DNA from: Nitrososphaerota archaeon
GTDB lineage: Archaea; Thermoproteota; Nitrososphaeria; Nitrososphaerales; Nitrosopumilaceae
Direction: 5' to 3'
DNA: 64,000 nt
NCBI GenBank assembly: GCA_016872055.1
Contig: VHBH01000005.1
Coordinates: forward strand, 1 to 64,000
Part shown: positions 45,503 to 54,637 of the stretch, piece after piece
Layout: every line of letters begins with the position of its first letter
Numbering within the stretch: the stretch's first letter is position 1
The notes under the pieces: model-generated
What the model saw: the letters and a program-made list of their open reading frames with translations, nothing else
The model's database searches: none
What the model was told of the DNA's origin: nothing
Position numbers and translations under genes: made by a program

Positions 45503-48430
45503 TTACTTGCCCACAATCACGGAGATATAATGAAGCTCAGGTACGCCTTCCATTGTCGATAGGACGCCAATGTTGATGGTGTCTTGTTCTTGCCATATCA
45601 GGACTCGCCTTGTCTTTTGCAGTACAAACTCGTCTAGGAATTCATCCAGTAGCTTGTCTGTTGCTTCGGCGTCAACTTGTGAGAATAGTGATACTTCACC
45701 TTCCTTAAACGACAGGGGCACAGACAGGCTTGTAGGTGTGACTATCTCCAACCCCTTTTGTTCAAATGTCAACTTTATCTTGGCAATTCTTGCCTCTTTG
45801 TCAAATCCTGGCTCCGGCTTGGATGTTACAGATGACGGAACTACTCCTGCCAGCTTTTGAAGATATGCCTCAAAGGCCTCTTGTTGTGTGTTGCCCAATC
45901 CGACATAATATTCCCCATTGAATGCGGCTCCGACTGCGGCAATTGTTCCTAATTGTGCTACAACTCCGTCTCCAGAACCTGCAGTATATACTGGAATAAA
46001 GTAAACGTCATGCTCACCTACCTTGTACAGAATATTATCTCCAATTCTTGGAGTTCTAAGCAATGTCTTTAGCTGTGCAAAATTATTGTCTTTTTCTAGT
46101 GCCTCTCTGACCGCAGTAGGTCCGATAAGCTTTGTAGTAGAGTTGAGTGGGACTTGATAGAAATGCATGTTACCAAGTGTTGACAGGTCATTTTCCACTA
46201 TCATGTATCCAGAGAGGTTTTTTCCTCTAGAGTCTCGGAGCTCTAATGACAATAATCCTAGGAACTTAGTACTGTCAAATCCAGGAGGCTTTGCCTGAAT
46301 ATAGTATGCATCTATTCTTTCTGGAATCTGGAAGAATGTGTTTGCTTGGATGAATGTCTCTGTGTCAGTTACGTGGTAAATGTTGAACATTTCTGTCTTC
46401 CACGTGAATAGTTCCTGTGGATAACGAATCTGCTCGGTAAGCCAAGACGGAATTGGCAAAAGCTTGTCGCCATATTGGGATTCCAATATATCTGCAAAAT
46501 AATCATCGCCGTGTTTGAGTAAAGTAATGTCGCCGTCGTATGTATCCACAAGTGCAAATCCTACCAGTCTGAGATACGGATTGCCCATGGACCATGGCAC
46601 TGAATTAGTGTCAAATCCGATTATTAGTGGCACTAGCCAATATGTGCTGGTGCCATCGGTGACTGGATAGATGTCTAGCTTTTGTCCAAATAGATCATAC
46701 AGGAAATACGGGTATAGTGTTTCCATTCTGTCATAGACATCCTTGTATCTCATGACATGGACTGATGTATTTGGATATGAGAGTAAAAAGTTAGGCTCAA
46801 AGACCCAGCTTAGTGGCGGTGCCAGTGTTATTCCGCCTGCGCCTGAATACATAGCATTATTGATTTCTGCACTTGTGCCCCCACGGTTGGTTGCATATGC
46901 AGACCATGTTTCCTGGAACAGCCCACCCTCTCCATAATAAATAGACCTTTGTGAAAATAGATCAGCGGCTTTAACTGACTGGCCTGTTGTTGCCTCCAGA
47001 GTAAGGAATCCATCTGGTACGTGTGTGTAAACTAGGTGTTCGTTGTACCACCTATTTTCAAGACTAACTGTGCTTGGTATTACTGGCTTCATTGATGCAG
47101 TCCAGTACAGAGTATTGTTGAATCGCAAAATGTCATTGTCTCCAAATGTGATATACGGGATTAGGCCGATTTCCGGCTTTAGCTTGGCAAATGCAGCCTC
47201 CCAGTCCCAGATCCTAATAGAATCCAGGACATCGCGGTTTTGCTCCATGTAGGACTTGATGTTGTTTGGAGAAATCGATGTAAGCTTAACATCATTTGGG
47301 GTTACGGTAATTTTGTCTAGTTCTCCTAGGTATCGGTTCAGTGTGATTTGTTGCTGGGTGTATGGACCTAGGTATTCGATTTTGCGAGTGTCTGCAATGC
47401 TGTTGTTTACCGCCATTACTGTTCCAGCAATAATTCCAATTGCAATTAGCGCAAAAACCCGGATGTAAATGTCGCGCTTTATTGGATGAGTCAGGACCTT
47501 GGAGCGAATTTTGTCATAGATGGCAAATGCAATTAGGACAAAGCCTGCGCCTAGTGTTCCACCAATTACGTATTTTGTATTGTAATCGATTTTATCAGTA
47601 AAGAACATGTTGATTCCAGCCCAGATTATGCCGATTCCTATGACTGCCTCCATAATGGAAACATAGTTGAGGTACTTGGGCTTGCCTTGGGATGAATCGG
47701 AAATGTAAGATGTGATTACCCTGATTATAGAGTGCAGTCCAACATAGAGCCCCAACCTTATTCCAATTACACCTAGAAGGGACGGGACTAGAATCGTTAG
47801 TGCCGGAATTATCTCTATTATTGTGAGGGCTGCTTCTGATGACTGCGGGGTGATAAACGGTAGTGAAAACAGATTTGGTAGCTTTTCCAAACCAAGATCG
47901 TTTCCATCTAAGAGATATACTAGTGCAAGGCCGAACGTCATATTGACAAAGAATGCGCCAAAGAGGAAGATCTTGGTGATCTGCCAAATTGCAAACTGCG
48001 GAACACTTAGCTTGTAATCCCTAAAGTTGGAAATGTTTTTGGTTACTGGATCCTGTGCTGTTCTGTTTAGGGACATCACCATTACATGGATTGCATACCA
48101 AACTATTGAGGAACGGTTCTTGGCATCTACGTTGACTAGGGCTATTGCGGCCAAGACCACTGCAGAGATCAAGGAGTATTGAAATGGCCTTGTGAACTGG
48201 TCTCCAAACTCTGTCATATTCATTGATAGCATGACTCCCTGGTTTCCTACCATTACGAAAACAATGATTCCAATTATGCCGACTATGCCAAGTCGGATCA
48301 GCTTACCTGCGCCTGGGGGTGATGAACCGGACTTTGAGGAACTGTACAAATTCAAATTTTGCTCAATTTTGGATAGATTAATGTCTTCGGGATGCTGTAC
48401 GCCTATGAGATGCTTGCACAGCCCTTGCAA
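45503..48430 (-). CDS. UPF0182 family large membrane protein
   Basis: About 975 aa. The N-terminal third has some seven membrane spans; the rest is a large extracytoplasmic part with family segments IEYLGPYTQQQITLNRYLG, LDSIRIWDWEAAFA and WYNEHLVYTHVPDGF. No function is established for UPF0182. The first Met overlaps the priS end by 28 nt, and a later non-ATG start (for example TTG near residue 27) cannot be excluded. Confidence 0.85.
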   Translation of the reverse strand: MQGLCKHLIGVQHPEDINLSKIEQNLNLYSSSKSGSSPPGAGKLIRLGIVGIIGIIVFVMVGNQGVMLSMNMTEFGDQFTRPFQYSLISAVVLAAIALVNVDAKNRSSIVWYAIHVMVMSLNRTAQDPVTKNISNFRDYKLSVPQFAIWQITKIFLFGAFFVNMTFGLALVYLLDGNDLGLEKLPNLFSLPFITPQSSEAALTIIEIIPALTILVPSLLGVIGIRLGLYVGLHSIIRVITSYISDSSQGKPKYLNYVSIMEAVIGIGIIWAGINMFFTDKIDYNTKYVIGGTLGAGFVLIAFAIYDKIRSKVLTHPIKRDIYIRVFALIAIGIIAGTVMAVNNSIADTRKIEYLGPYTQQQITLNRYLGELDKITVTPNDVKLTSISPNNIKSYMEQNRDVLDSIRIWDWEAAFAKLKPEIGLIPYITFGDNDILRFNNTLYWTASMKPVIPSTVSLENRWYNEHLVYTHVPDGFLTLEATTGQSVKAADLFSQRSIYYGEGGLFQETWSAYATNRGGTSAEINNAMYSGAGGITLAPPLSWVFEPNFLLSYPNTSVHVMRYKDVYDRMETLYPYFLYDLFGQKLDIYPVTDGTSTYWLVPLIIGFDTNSVPWSMGNPYLRLVGFALVDTYDGDITLLKHGDDYFADILESQYGDKLLPIPSWLTEQIRYPQELFTWKTEMFNIYHVTDTETFIQANTFFQIPERIDAYYIQAKPPGFDSTKFLGLLSLELRDSRGKNLSGYMIVENDLSTLGNMHFYQVPLNSTTKLIGPTAVREALEKDNNFAQLKTLLRTPRIGDNILYKVGEHDVYFIPVYTAGSGDGVVAQLGTIAAVGAAFNGEYYVGLGNTQQEAFEAYLQKLAGVVPSSVTSKPEPGFDKEARIAKIKLTFEQKGLEIVTPTSLSVPLSFKEGEVSLFSQVDAEATDKLLDEFLDEFVLQKTRRVLIWQEQDTINIGVLSTMEGVPELHYISVIVGK

Positions 48431-49515
48431 ATCATGTAGACTGCGGCATATTTAGGCACACTTAGGTGTTCTTTATTGTATGGACCAAACTTTTTGTTTT
48501 TAAGCCTAAACGATACTGGGCAGTCGGTAATTACGGAAACCTCACTTTCATCAATAAAGCAGGCATCTGAACTTGGGTTGAACTTGGCAATATCCGTACA
48601 AAGCATCTTGGTAAGGCCTGACTTGGAGTTGATTGTGCCGCCTAGTCGGAATATTCGATGAACATCTATTGTAACATTTGGGTCTATTTGCGCGCCCAAC
48701 TCTTTTTGGAGCGACTCTATCTTTTTTTTAAAGGGGAAATATCCTTCAGATATTATCTGTTTTGATATTTTGGCCTTGTTTGATTTTGCACCAAATACTG
48801 CCTTTGATACTCGGCCCAGCCAGCCCTTGTCATCTAGGTCTGGAAATACTGACTTTGCAAAATTTGTCCGAGCTCCAAATGTTTCCGGTGTTACTCCGCG
48901 AAATGTCAGATAATCTATGAGTTCTGCTCTCTGCTTAGAATCTAGGTTCTCGTATACTGATGTGACATGGACGTGAAACCCCTCGTTTCCTGAGAAATAA
49001 ACTGTAATATTTTCCCTTGGTATGCCAAGGTCACTGATTAGAATCGTGATCAGCTTGTCGAGTTCTTTTTTTGCCCCGGCAATGCAGTCATTGCACAACA
49101 CCGATACTGTTTCAAACTTGGTTGCATTACATTGTGGACATGACTCGGAATTGCCAATTTTGCCGCAAGAGGTGCATTTTTTGATCGTATGATTTTGCCT
49201 GCAAGGCAGATGTAGGTCTTTGGCATCAATGTCAAATATGAGATCTGCATTTTGCCAGTCTTTTTCTGCCATTGGTAAATTTGGGAATGAATAACGTGCA
49301 TTAGAACAATATACATCAGCTGGAATGTTTTTCATCAACAACAGGTGCAGTTCCTTGTCTGATTTTAGCGAGATATGTCTAATCATACCGGAATTGAACT
49401 TTTGATAGCCAAACTCACGCATCTCTGGATTTTTTGGCGTATGAATCAGATCAAAGTGATCAAAATAGTATTTTTTGAATGCTTCCTCTAGGAATTTTAC
49501 GTCTTTATCATGCAT
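48403..49515 (-). CDS. priS: DNA primase small catalytic subunit PriS
   Basis: About 370 aa from ATG 49515; an in-frame ATG at 49536 would extend it 7 residues further into priL. The catalytic DxD lies in LIFDIDAKD (about residue 95) and the zinc finger CTSCGKIGNSESCPQC follows. GNEGFHVHV is the conserved nucleotide-binding strand (S-G-x-x-G-x-H). It synthesises RNA/DNA primers with PriL. Overlaps priL by 8 nt. Confidence 0.95.
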   Translation of the reverse strand: MHDKDVKFLEEAFKKYYFDHFDLIHTPKNPEMREFGYQKFNSGMIRHISLKSDKELHLLLMKNIPADVYCSNARYSFPNLPMAEKDWQNADLIFDIDAKDLHLPCRQNHTIKKCTSCGKIGNSESCPQCNATKFETVSVLCNDCIAGAKKELDKLITILISDLGIPRENITVYFSGNEGFHVHVTSVYENLDSKQRAELIDYLTFRGVTPETFGARTNFAKSVFPDLDDKGWLGRVSKAVFGAKSNKAKISKQIISEGYFPFKKKIESLQKELGAQIDPNVTIDVHRIFRLGGTINSKSGLTKMLCTDIAKFNPSSDACFIDESEVSVITDCPVSFRLKNKKFGPYNKEHLSVPKYAAVYMICKGCASIS

Positions 49516-50515
49516 TTGGGATTTTTTTCCTCCCAAATTGTAATGGATTGATTATGTTTGCGCATTCTGGGGTGGCAAAGCAGAGATTTTCGCTTTTCAG
49601 CTTTTCGCATGAAGGACATGCGTATTTGGTGCCACTTCCAAAGTTTCCTGCGAGGTGCTTTAGTTGGTATAGTGTGATTTTCTCGTTATAGTCTGGCGCG
49701 TTTTTGAAAAGAGGTGCAATCTCTTCTATCGTTTGGCCTTTGTTGAGAAGATAAGTTGCCAGCATGAACCTGCCGGAATGAGGGAGATTTTCGCCCTTCT
49801 GTAGTACTTCCAGGGCGTGTTTGATACATGGTGGTCGTTCTGTTGTTTCCACTATTTGGACTGTGAATTTTTTTCCCAGTATCAATAGAGTCTCAATTGG
49901 CTTTCTAAATGACTCTGGTATACTAGGAATGTTTGCAGATTGGATTTTTTTTGCAATGAAATTATCAAGCTCTTTTCGTATCAGGCGGACAGTTTCATGT
50001 GCGGAAAGGAAAACTTTTCCGTCATCTACTAGTCTGTTGACTAGCTTCCATTCTTGTTCGTGAAAATGCACCGAATGCATCAGATAATCAGACGCAGGTA
50101 TGACAAAATAATCTGCTGACTTTGTGACATTCATTGAGAACAGATCCTTGATGATTTTGATTGCAAGCTCCTCGTTTGTGTGAGAGTTGATTAGGTCTTT
50201 TTCTAGGAATTTTTCTGCACGTCTGGCCTCTGCCAGAGAGAATCTTTTGATTAGCGTATTCATGTTAGTCTGCTTGAGCAGTATTACCGCTACAAGAAAG
50301 GAAAAGACCTCGATGTCCAAGTTTTTGATGGAAAAATCAGAATTGAAGATTTTGCCGTCTGCTGCTGTTTGGATTCGAGATAATGCTAGATCAATTATTG
50401 GCTTGAGATCCGCATCATTGCCAAACTGCTCTAGCGTGAATCCTTTTTCGCGCAGATAGTTTCCTGCCTCTGCGAGAAATGGATATTTTGCAATCTCTTC
50501 CGTTCCAAGCTTCAT
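49508..50515 (-). CDS. priL: DNA primase large subunit PriL
   Basis: 335 aa. It is helical throughout, with the four Fe-S cysteines of PriL in the C-terminal half: PPCIKHAL, YACPSCEKL and LCFATPEC offer the ligands, with HSGRFMLATYL in between. It regulates primer start and handover. First gene of the operon priL-priS-UPF0182-GATase-C39/TPR. Confidence 0.94.
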   Translation of the reverse strand: MKLGTEEIAKYPFLAEAGNYLREKGFTLEQFGNDADLKPIIDLALSRIQTAADGKIFNSDFSIKNLDIEVFSFLVAVILLKQTNMNTLIKRFSLAEARRAEKFLEKDLINSHTNEELAIKIIKDLFSMNVTKSADYFVIPASDYLMHSVHFHEQEWKLVNRLVDDGKVFLSAHETVRLIRKELDNFIAKKIQSANIPSIPESFRKPIETLLILGKKFTVQIVETTERPPCIKHALEVLQKGENLPHSGRFMLATYLLNKGQTIEEIAPLFKNAPDYNEKITLYQLKHLAGNFGSGTKYACPSCEKLKSENLCFATPECANIINPLQFGRKKIPNA

Positions 50516-50562
50516 ACATACAATAATACAATTTCTAGTTAAAAATCAGAGCCTGATTTTGG

Positions 50563-50570
50563 TTTAAATT
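50563..50570 (+). promoter_or_regulatory. TATA-like box for endonuclease IV gene
   Basis: TTTAAATT is centred 26 nt before ATG 50592. It favours that start over the upstream ATGs at 50571/50574, which would lie before the predicted transcription start. Confidence 0.5.
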
Positions 50571-50591
50571 ATGATGGTATTGGGAAACAAT

Positions 50592-51431
50592 ATGCGAGTG
50601 GGACTGCATGTATCCATTTCTGGCTCACTTTCTGCAGCAATTGATAATGCAGTGGAACGAGAGTGTTCCGCGTTTCAGATATTTACCCGCAGCCCAAGAA
50701 TGTGGACTGCAAAAGATATTTCAAAAAATGATGCCCAGGAATTCAAGGATAAACTATCTGTAAGCAAAATAGATAGACTTGCAACCGTTGCTCATATGCC
50801 ATACCTGCCAAACTTGGCCTCACCAAATTCTGCCACACATGAAAAGTCTGTTTCTGTCTTGGTAAAGGAAGTCCAGAGGTGTGGAGAAATTGGCATTCCT
50901 TATCTGGTTGCGCATTTGGGAAGCCATATGGGAGAGGGAGAAGAAAAAGGAATATCTCAGCTAATAAAGGCGTTTGAAAAGGCAGCAGAGGTAAAAAACG
51001 ATGTTGTTATATTATTAGAGAATACTGCAGGGCAAAAAAATTCTGTTGGATCTGATTTTTCCCAGTGGTCGGATATATTTTCTAGATTAAAGCCAAAGAA
51101 TAGGTTTGGTGTTTGCCTTGATACTTGTCATGCGTTTGCATATGGATACGATCTAAGATCAGAAAAGGACGTGTCTGAGACATTCAAGGAATTTGATGAT
51201 AGAGTCGGATTTGAAAACTTGAAGATTTTACACTTAAATGACTCCAGGGGTGAGCTTGGATCAAACCTAGACAGACATGAACACATTGGTCTAGGTAAAA
51301 TTGGTGAGCGTGGAATGGCATCTGTAGTCAAGCTCGCGAACAAAAAAGACATTCCCATAATTTTAGAGACGCCAATCGATGGCACGCGTGATGATTTTGG
51401 CAATATTAAAAAGGTAAAAGAGATTGCATAG
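50592..51431 (+). CDS. nfo: Endonuclease IV (AP endonuclease)
   Basis: 279 aa from ATG 50592 (MRVGLHVSISGSLSAAIDNA). Family zinc-site blocks: VAHMPYLPNLASP, PYLVAHLGSH, VVILLENTAGQ, GVCLDTCHAFAYG, ILHLNDSRGELGSNLDRHEHIGLG and IILETPID. All His, Glu and Asp ligands for the tri-zinc centre appear present. It cuts DNA at abasic sites in base excision repair, working with the endonuclease III encoded later. Confidence 0.97.
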   Translation: MRVGLHVSISGSLSAAIDNAVERECSAFQIFTRSPRMWTAKDISKNDAQEFKDKLSVSKIDRLATVAHMPYLPNLASPNSATHEKSVSVLVKEVQRCGEIGIPYLVAHLGSHMGEGEEKGISQLIKAFEKAAEVKNDVVILLENTAGQKNSVGSDFSQWSDIFSRLKPKNRFGVCLDTCHAFAYGYDLRSEKDVSETFKEFDDRVGFENLKILHLNDSRGELGSNLDRHEHIGLGKIGERGMASVVKLANKKDIPIILETPIDGTRDDFGNIKKVKEIA

Positions 51432-51465
51432 CTTGGAATTTATTCCTATATAGGATAGCATTGTA

Positions 51466-52923
51466 ATGAACTATGATAGTGTAATGCAGCTTGCACTGGA
51501 GCGTGGATTTTACTTTCCTAGCTGTGAGATTTATGCAGATGCACAGGCTGGATTTTGGGAGTATGGCCCGTCTGGCGTATCAATGAAGACTAAATTCATT
51601 GAATTGTGGAGACGGGAATTATTACGACGTGATGGAATGTTAGAGATAGATGGCTCACAGATAATGTCAAAGTCTGTCTTTGAGGCATCAGGACACCTGG
51701 CAAGTTTTGCAGATCCCGTTGTACGCTGCATTAGCTGCAAACTAAACTATAGGGTGGACAAACTTATCTTTGAGCAGACAAAAATAGAGATCCCAGAAAG
51801 TGCTGACCTGCATGAATTTGACAAGGTTGTCACAGAGAAAAATATCCGGTGTCCAAAGTGCAAGGGCGAGTTTGAGCGTGCCCGTAAGTTCAACATGATG
51901 TTCAAGGTAGAAATAGGCCCGGAGGCAGAAACAGCATACCTTAGGCCAGAGACGTGCCAGTCCATTTTTGTTGATTTTCCAAGACTGTTCAAGACAATGC
52001 GTGGCAAATTGCCACTTGGAGTTGCCCAAATTGGGAAAAGCTTTCGAAACGAAATATCACCTAGACAGTCATTATTGAGATTGCGCGAGTTTTACCAGGC
52101 AGAAATTGAGGTATTTTGCAATCCTGCCAAGCTAAACGACTTGGATCGATTCACCCAAGTTCAAAATACGACGATTCGGCTGTGGATTGATAATTCTCTA
52201 AAAGCCATGACGTGTCAGGAGGCAGTAGATTCTGGATTATTGCCAAACAAGTTTGTCGCGTATTACCTCGGATTGCTGACTGAGTTTTATGAGAAAACAG
52301 GAATAGACATGACAAAATCTCGATTCCGCAGACTGGGAGAAAAGGAAAAGGCATTCTATGCCACTGTTGCGTTTGACTTTGAGGTGCAAACAACAATTGG
52401 CTGGCTTGAGCTTGTAGCATGCAACTATAGATCTGACTATGATCTGACTAGCCATGCTACAAAATCCAAGGAAAAATTCGAAGTATTAGATGATGAGCAA
52501 AAGGTCCTGCCGCACGTATTTGAGATATCAATGGGAATTGACCGCTCTTTGTACACCATATTAGAGCATGGTTTGCGTGAAGAAAAGGAAAACGACAGAA
52601 TTGTGCTTTCTATTAAGCCGTATTTGGCACCAGTACATGTTGGGGTCTTGTCTTTGGTCAAAAAGGATGGTTTGAAGGAGAAAACTGATGAGATTTTTCT
52701 TGTGATAAAACGAAAGTATGACGCATTTTTGGATCATTCTGGAGCCATTGGCCGCAGATATAGAAGGCTAGATGAGGTAGGCGCTCCATTTGCCATAACG
52801 GTAGACCACCAAACACTCCAGGATGATACAGTGACTCTGAGAAGTCGAGATTCTATGAACCAAAATAGGATCAAATTATCAGATTTAGAGTCAATTCTAT
52901 CCTCTGCAGTGTCATTTCCATAA
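51466..52923 (+). CDS. glyS: Glycyl-tRNA synthetase (class II, archaeal/eukaryotic alpha2 type)
   Basis: 485 aa. Motif 1 region near GFWEYGPSGVSMKTKFIELW, motif 2 FRNEISPRQSLLRLREFYQAEIE and motif 3 near MGIDRSLYTILE. Zinc-type cysteine pairs CISC (about 88-91) and CPKC (about 130) sit in the N-terminal insertion. An anticodon-binding domain is at the end (APVHVGVLSLVKKDG). Charges tRNA-Gly, one of which is encoded in this window. Confidence 0.97.
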   Translation: MNYDSVMQLALERGFYFPSCEIYADAQAGFWEYGPSGVSMKTKFIELWRRELLRRDGMLEIDGSQIMSKSVFEASGHLASFADPVVRCISCKLNYRVDKLIFEQTKIEIPESADLHEFDKVVTEKNIRCPKCKGEFERARKFNMMFKVEIGPEAETAYLRPETCQSIFVDFPRLFKTMRGKLPLGVAQIGKSFRNEISPRQSLLRLREFYQAEIEVFCNPAKLNDLDRFTQVQNTTIRLWIDNSLKAMTCQEAVDSGLLPNKFVAYYLGLLTEFYEKTGIDMTKSRFRRLGEKEKAFYATVAFDFEVQTTIGWLELVACNYRSDYDLTSHATKSKEKFEVLDDEQKVLPHVFEISMGIDRSLYTILEHGLREEKENDRIVLSIKPYLAPVHVGVLSLVKKDGLKEKTDEIFLVIKRKYDAFLDHSGAIGRRYRRLDEVGAPFAITVDHQTLQDDTVTLRSRDSMNQNRIKLSDLESILSSAVSFP

Positions 52924-52997
52924 TCTAGGTCTATAGATCATCGTTCAAATTGATGATGTTACTGTTACTAGAAATGTCTTCAATGTATAGGCATAGT

Positions 52998-53024
52998 CTA
53001 AATTGTTTTATCGTAACAATTTAG
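52998..53024. terminator. Perfect 10-bp hairpin between convergent glyS and cdvB
   Basis: CTAAATTGTT, a 7-nt loop, then AACAATTTAG: a perfect inverted repeat in the 204-bp convergent gap. A weaker hairpin (ATCATC/GATGAT) lies at 52937-52957. It could end transcription from both sides or stabilise 3' ends; archaea do not strictly need hairpins, so the role is inferred. Confidence 0.35.
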
Positions 53025-53127
53025 TTGTGTATGTATAGCATTTGTATAACATTGTAAGAGAGACTAATATGATGAAAAAATTATTCAGAGAAAATTAGTA
53101 AAAACAAAAAGAATTTCGCCGATCAAT

Positions 53128-53778
53128 CTACTCATAAGTAGAGGAGCTTGATTGGGACGAAAGTCCAGATGGTGAAGGAACAGATGGGAATCTGTCGCCA
53201 ATTTGCTGTTCAGCAACCGCTGATGCTTCTTGTAAGATCTTTTCGGTTTCTTCGCTTGAAACGTCAGATCCGACATTGAATGCATCGCCTGCCAGTGAGT
53301 CCATCATCAGACCGCTGAGTGTTTGTGTCATAGAGTTTAGCTCTGCGTCTGCTTCTGGCATAAAGCGTCCTAGTGAGGACTTGAGGCCCTTCATTGTCGA
53401 CATTGCTGGACCTATTGCTACCATTGCATCACCCAAGTCATGGATGGTGGTCAGGCGCAACTGTACTTGCTCTAGTGCCATTCTTGCATTGCCTAGCATC
53501 TTTGTGACTTTACGAATTTCAGCTAGTTCGTTTGATAAGACACGACTTGCGCTGGTGTCATGCTGTTGCATTGCAGCTACGATTCGTTTGAATAGTTGAG
53601 CGTCACGTTCGTGCAATTTGTTTAACATTGAATCCATTTTTGAGATTTGTAATTGCAGTTTGTTGACTGCAGTTTGAATTCTTGGTTTCAATGCGCCCTG
53701 TGGTTTAACAGAGTCTCGAAGTCTGTCTGCCACACTTGCAGTGTCCTGACGTGCCCAATTTTTCTCGAAGCCGGTCAT
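53128..53778 (-). CDS. cdvB: CdvB (ESCRT-III/Snf7-like) cell division protein
   Basis: 216 aa. The N-terminal two-thirds is a helical ESCRT-III core: long amphipathic helices with RIQTAVNKLQLQISKMDSMLNKL and LRLTTIHDLGDAMVAIGPAMSTMKGLK. It has an acidic distal part (VSSEETEKILQEASAVAE) and a Pro/Ser-rich tail (DRFPSVPSPSGLSSQ) that may act as a MIM2-like CdvC-binding site. Thaumarchaea have several CdvB paralogues; which one this is cannot be decided. Confidence 0.92.
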   Translation of the reverse strand: MTGFEKNWARQDTASVADRLRDSVKPQGALKPRIQTAVNKLQLQISKMDSMLNKLHERDAQLFKRIVAAMQQHDTSASRVLSNELAEIRKVTKMLGNARMALEQVQLRLTTIHDLGDAMVAIGPAMSTMKGLKSSLGRFMPEADAELNSMTQTLSGLMMDSLAGDAFNVGSDVSSEETEKILQEASAVAEQQIGDRFPSVPSPSGLSSQSSSSTYE

Positions 53779-53884
53779 GAACCACCGTTTTGGATTTTCT
53801 TCTTAATGGAATTAGTGCATTTTAGTGAGCTAGGTACTAAATTTAGCTAACAAACTGTAAATTGGGTTTTTTCAAAATCCAACT

Positions 53885-54637
53885 ATGGCAAGAATTGTAG
53901 TTTTTGATTCGGGTCTTGGATCACTATCCATCATAAAATCAATTCAGAAATTTACCAAATCGGAAATAATCTATTTCGCAGACCAAAAAAATTTTCCATA
54001 CGGGACTAAAACCAAAACCGAATTAAAAAAAATAATAGATAACACAATCAACAAACTGGAAAAGAAATTTCATCCAAATGTGATCATAATGGCATCAAAC
54101 ACACCGTCAGTGTTGTTTCCAGAATACTTGGACTCTGAAATAATCGGTGTGTTGCCACCAATTAAAAAATCTGTGTCACTTACAAAAACTGGAACAATCG
54201 GAATTCTTACAACAAAAATAGCTACAAAAAGTAAAGAACTCTCAGAATACGTTAGGAAATCATCTCATAACACATATGTAAAAAAAATTGATGCAACAAA
54301 ACTGATAAAACTTGTAGAGACTGGAAAATTCCTAACAAATCCAGATTATTGTGAAAAAGTTATACTAGATGTTCTTGAAGACAAAATTAAAAGAAACAAA
54401 ATTGACGTAATCACATTATCAAGCACGCATTTGCCGTTTTTACTGCCAATGTTAGAAAGAAGATTCCCATCTGTCAAGTTTGTAGATCCCGCCGACGACA
54501 TTGCAAAGACCATCGCAAGAAGAATAAAAAAATCCCCCCGTAACAAACTACGAATCTACACTTCAGCAGATGCAAGATTATTCCAAAAACATTTACAGAA
54601 AATCGGAATTAAAAATACTGTTAATTTTTTACCTTAG
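53885..54637 (+). CDS. Glutamate racemase-like (Asp/Glu racemase superfamily) protein lacking both catalytic cysteines
   Basis: 250 aa, typical MurI length. It begins RIVVFDSGLGSLSIIKSI, keeping the family Asp-Ser (D8, S9), and has FPYG at 37-40. The first catalytic block is MASNTPS (family form A-C-N-T-A-S), with Ser71 for Cys. The second is LSSTHLP (family form G-C-T-H-Y-P), with Ser180 for Cys. Archaea of this group have no peptidoglycan, so a glutamate racemase role is doubtful. It may bind an amino or dicarboxylic acid without racemising it. Ends inside the opposing cbiF end (17-nt overlap). Confidence 0.85.
   Translation: MARIVVFDSGLGSLSIIKSIQKFTKSEIIYFADQKNFPYGTKTKTELKKIIDNTINKLEKKFHPNVIIMASNTPSVLFPEYLDSEIIGVLPPIKKSVSLTKTGTIGILTTKIATKSKELSEYVRKSSHNTYVKKIDATKLIKLVETGKFLTNPDYCEKVILDVLEDKIKRNKIDVITLSSTHLPFLLPMLERRFPSVKFVDPADDIAKTIARRIKKSPRNKLRIYTSADARLFQKHLQKIGIKNTVNFLP

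Noticed and set aside
52945-52960. Possible C box (TGATGA) of a C/D guide RNA
   Set aside because: No properly spaced D box (CTGA) or paired C'/D' boxes were found; the sequence is better explained as part of a short hairpin.
53885-54637. Annotation as a working glutamate racemase (murI)
   Set aside because: Both catalytic Cys are Ser and no peptidoglycan genes are present, so the enzymatic name is not supported.
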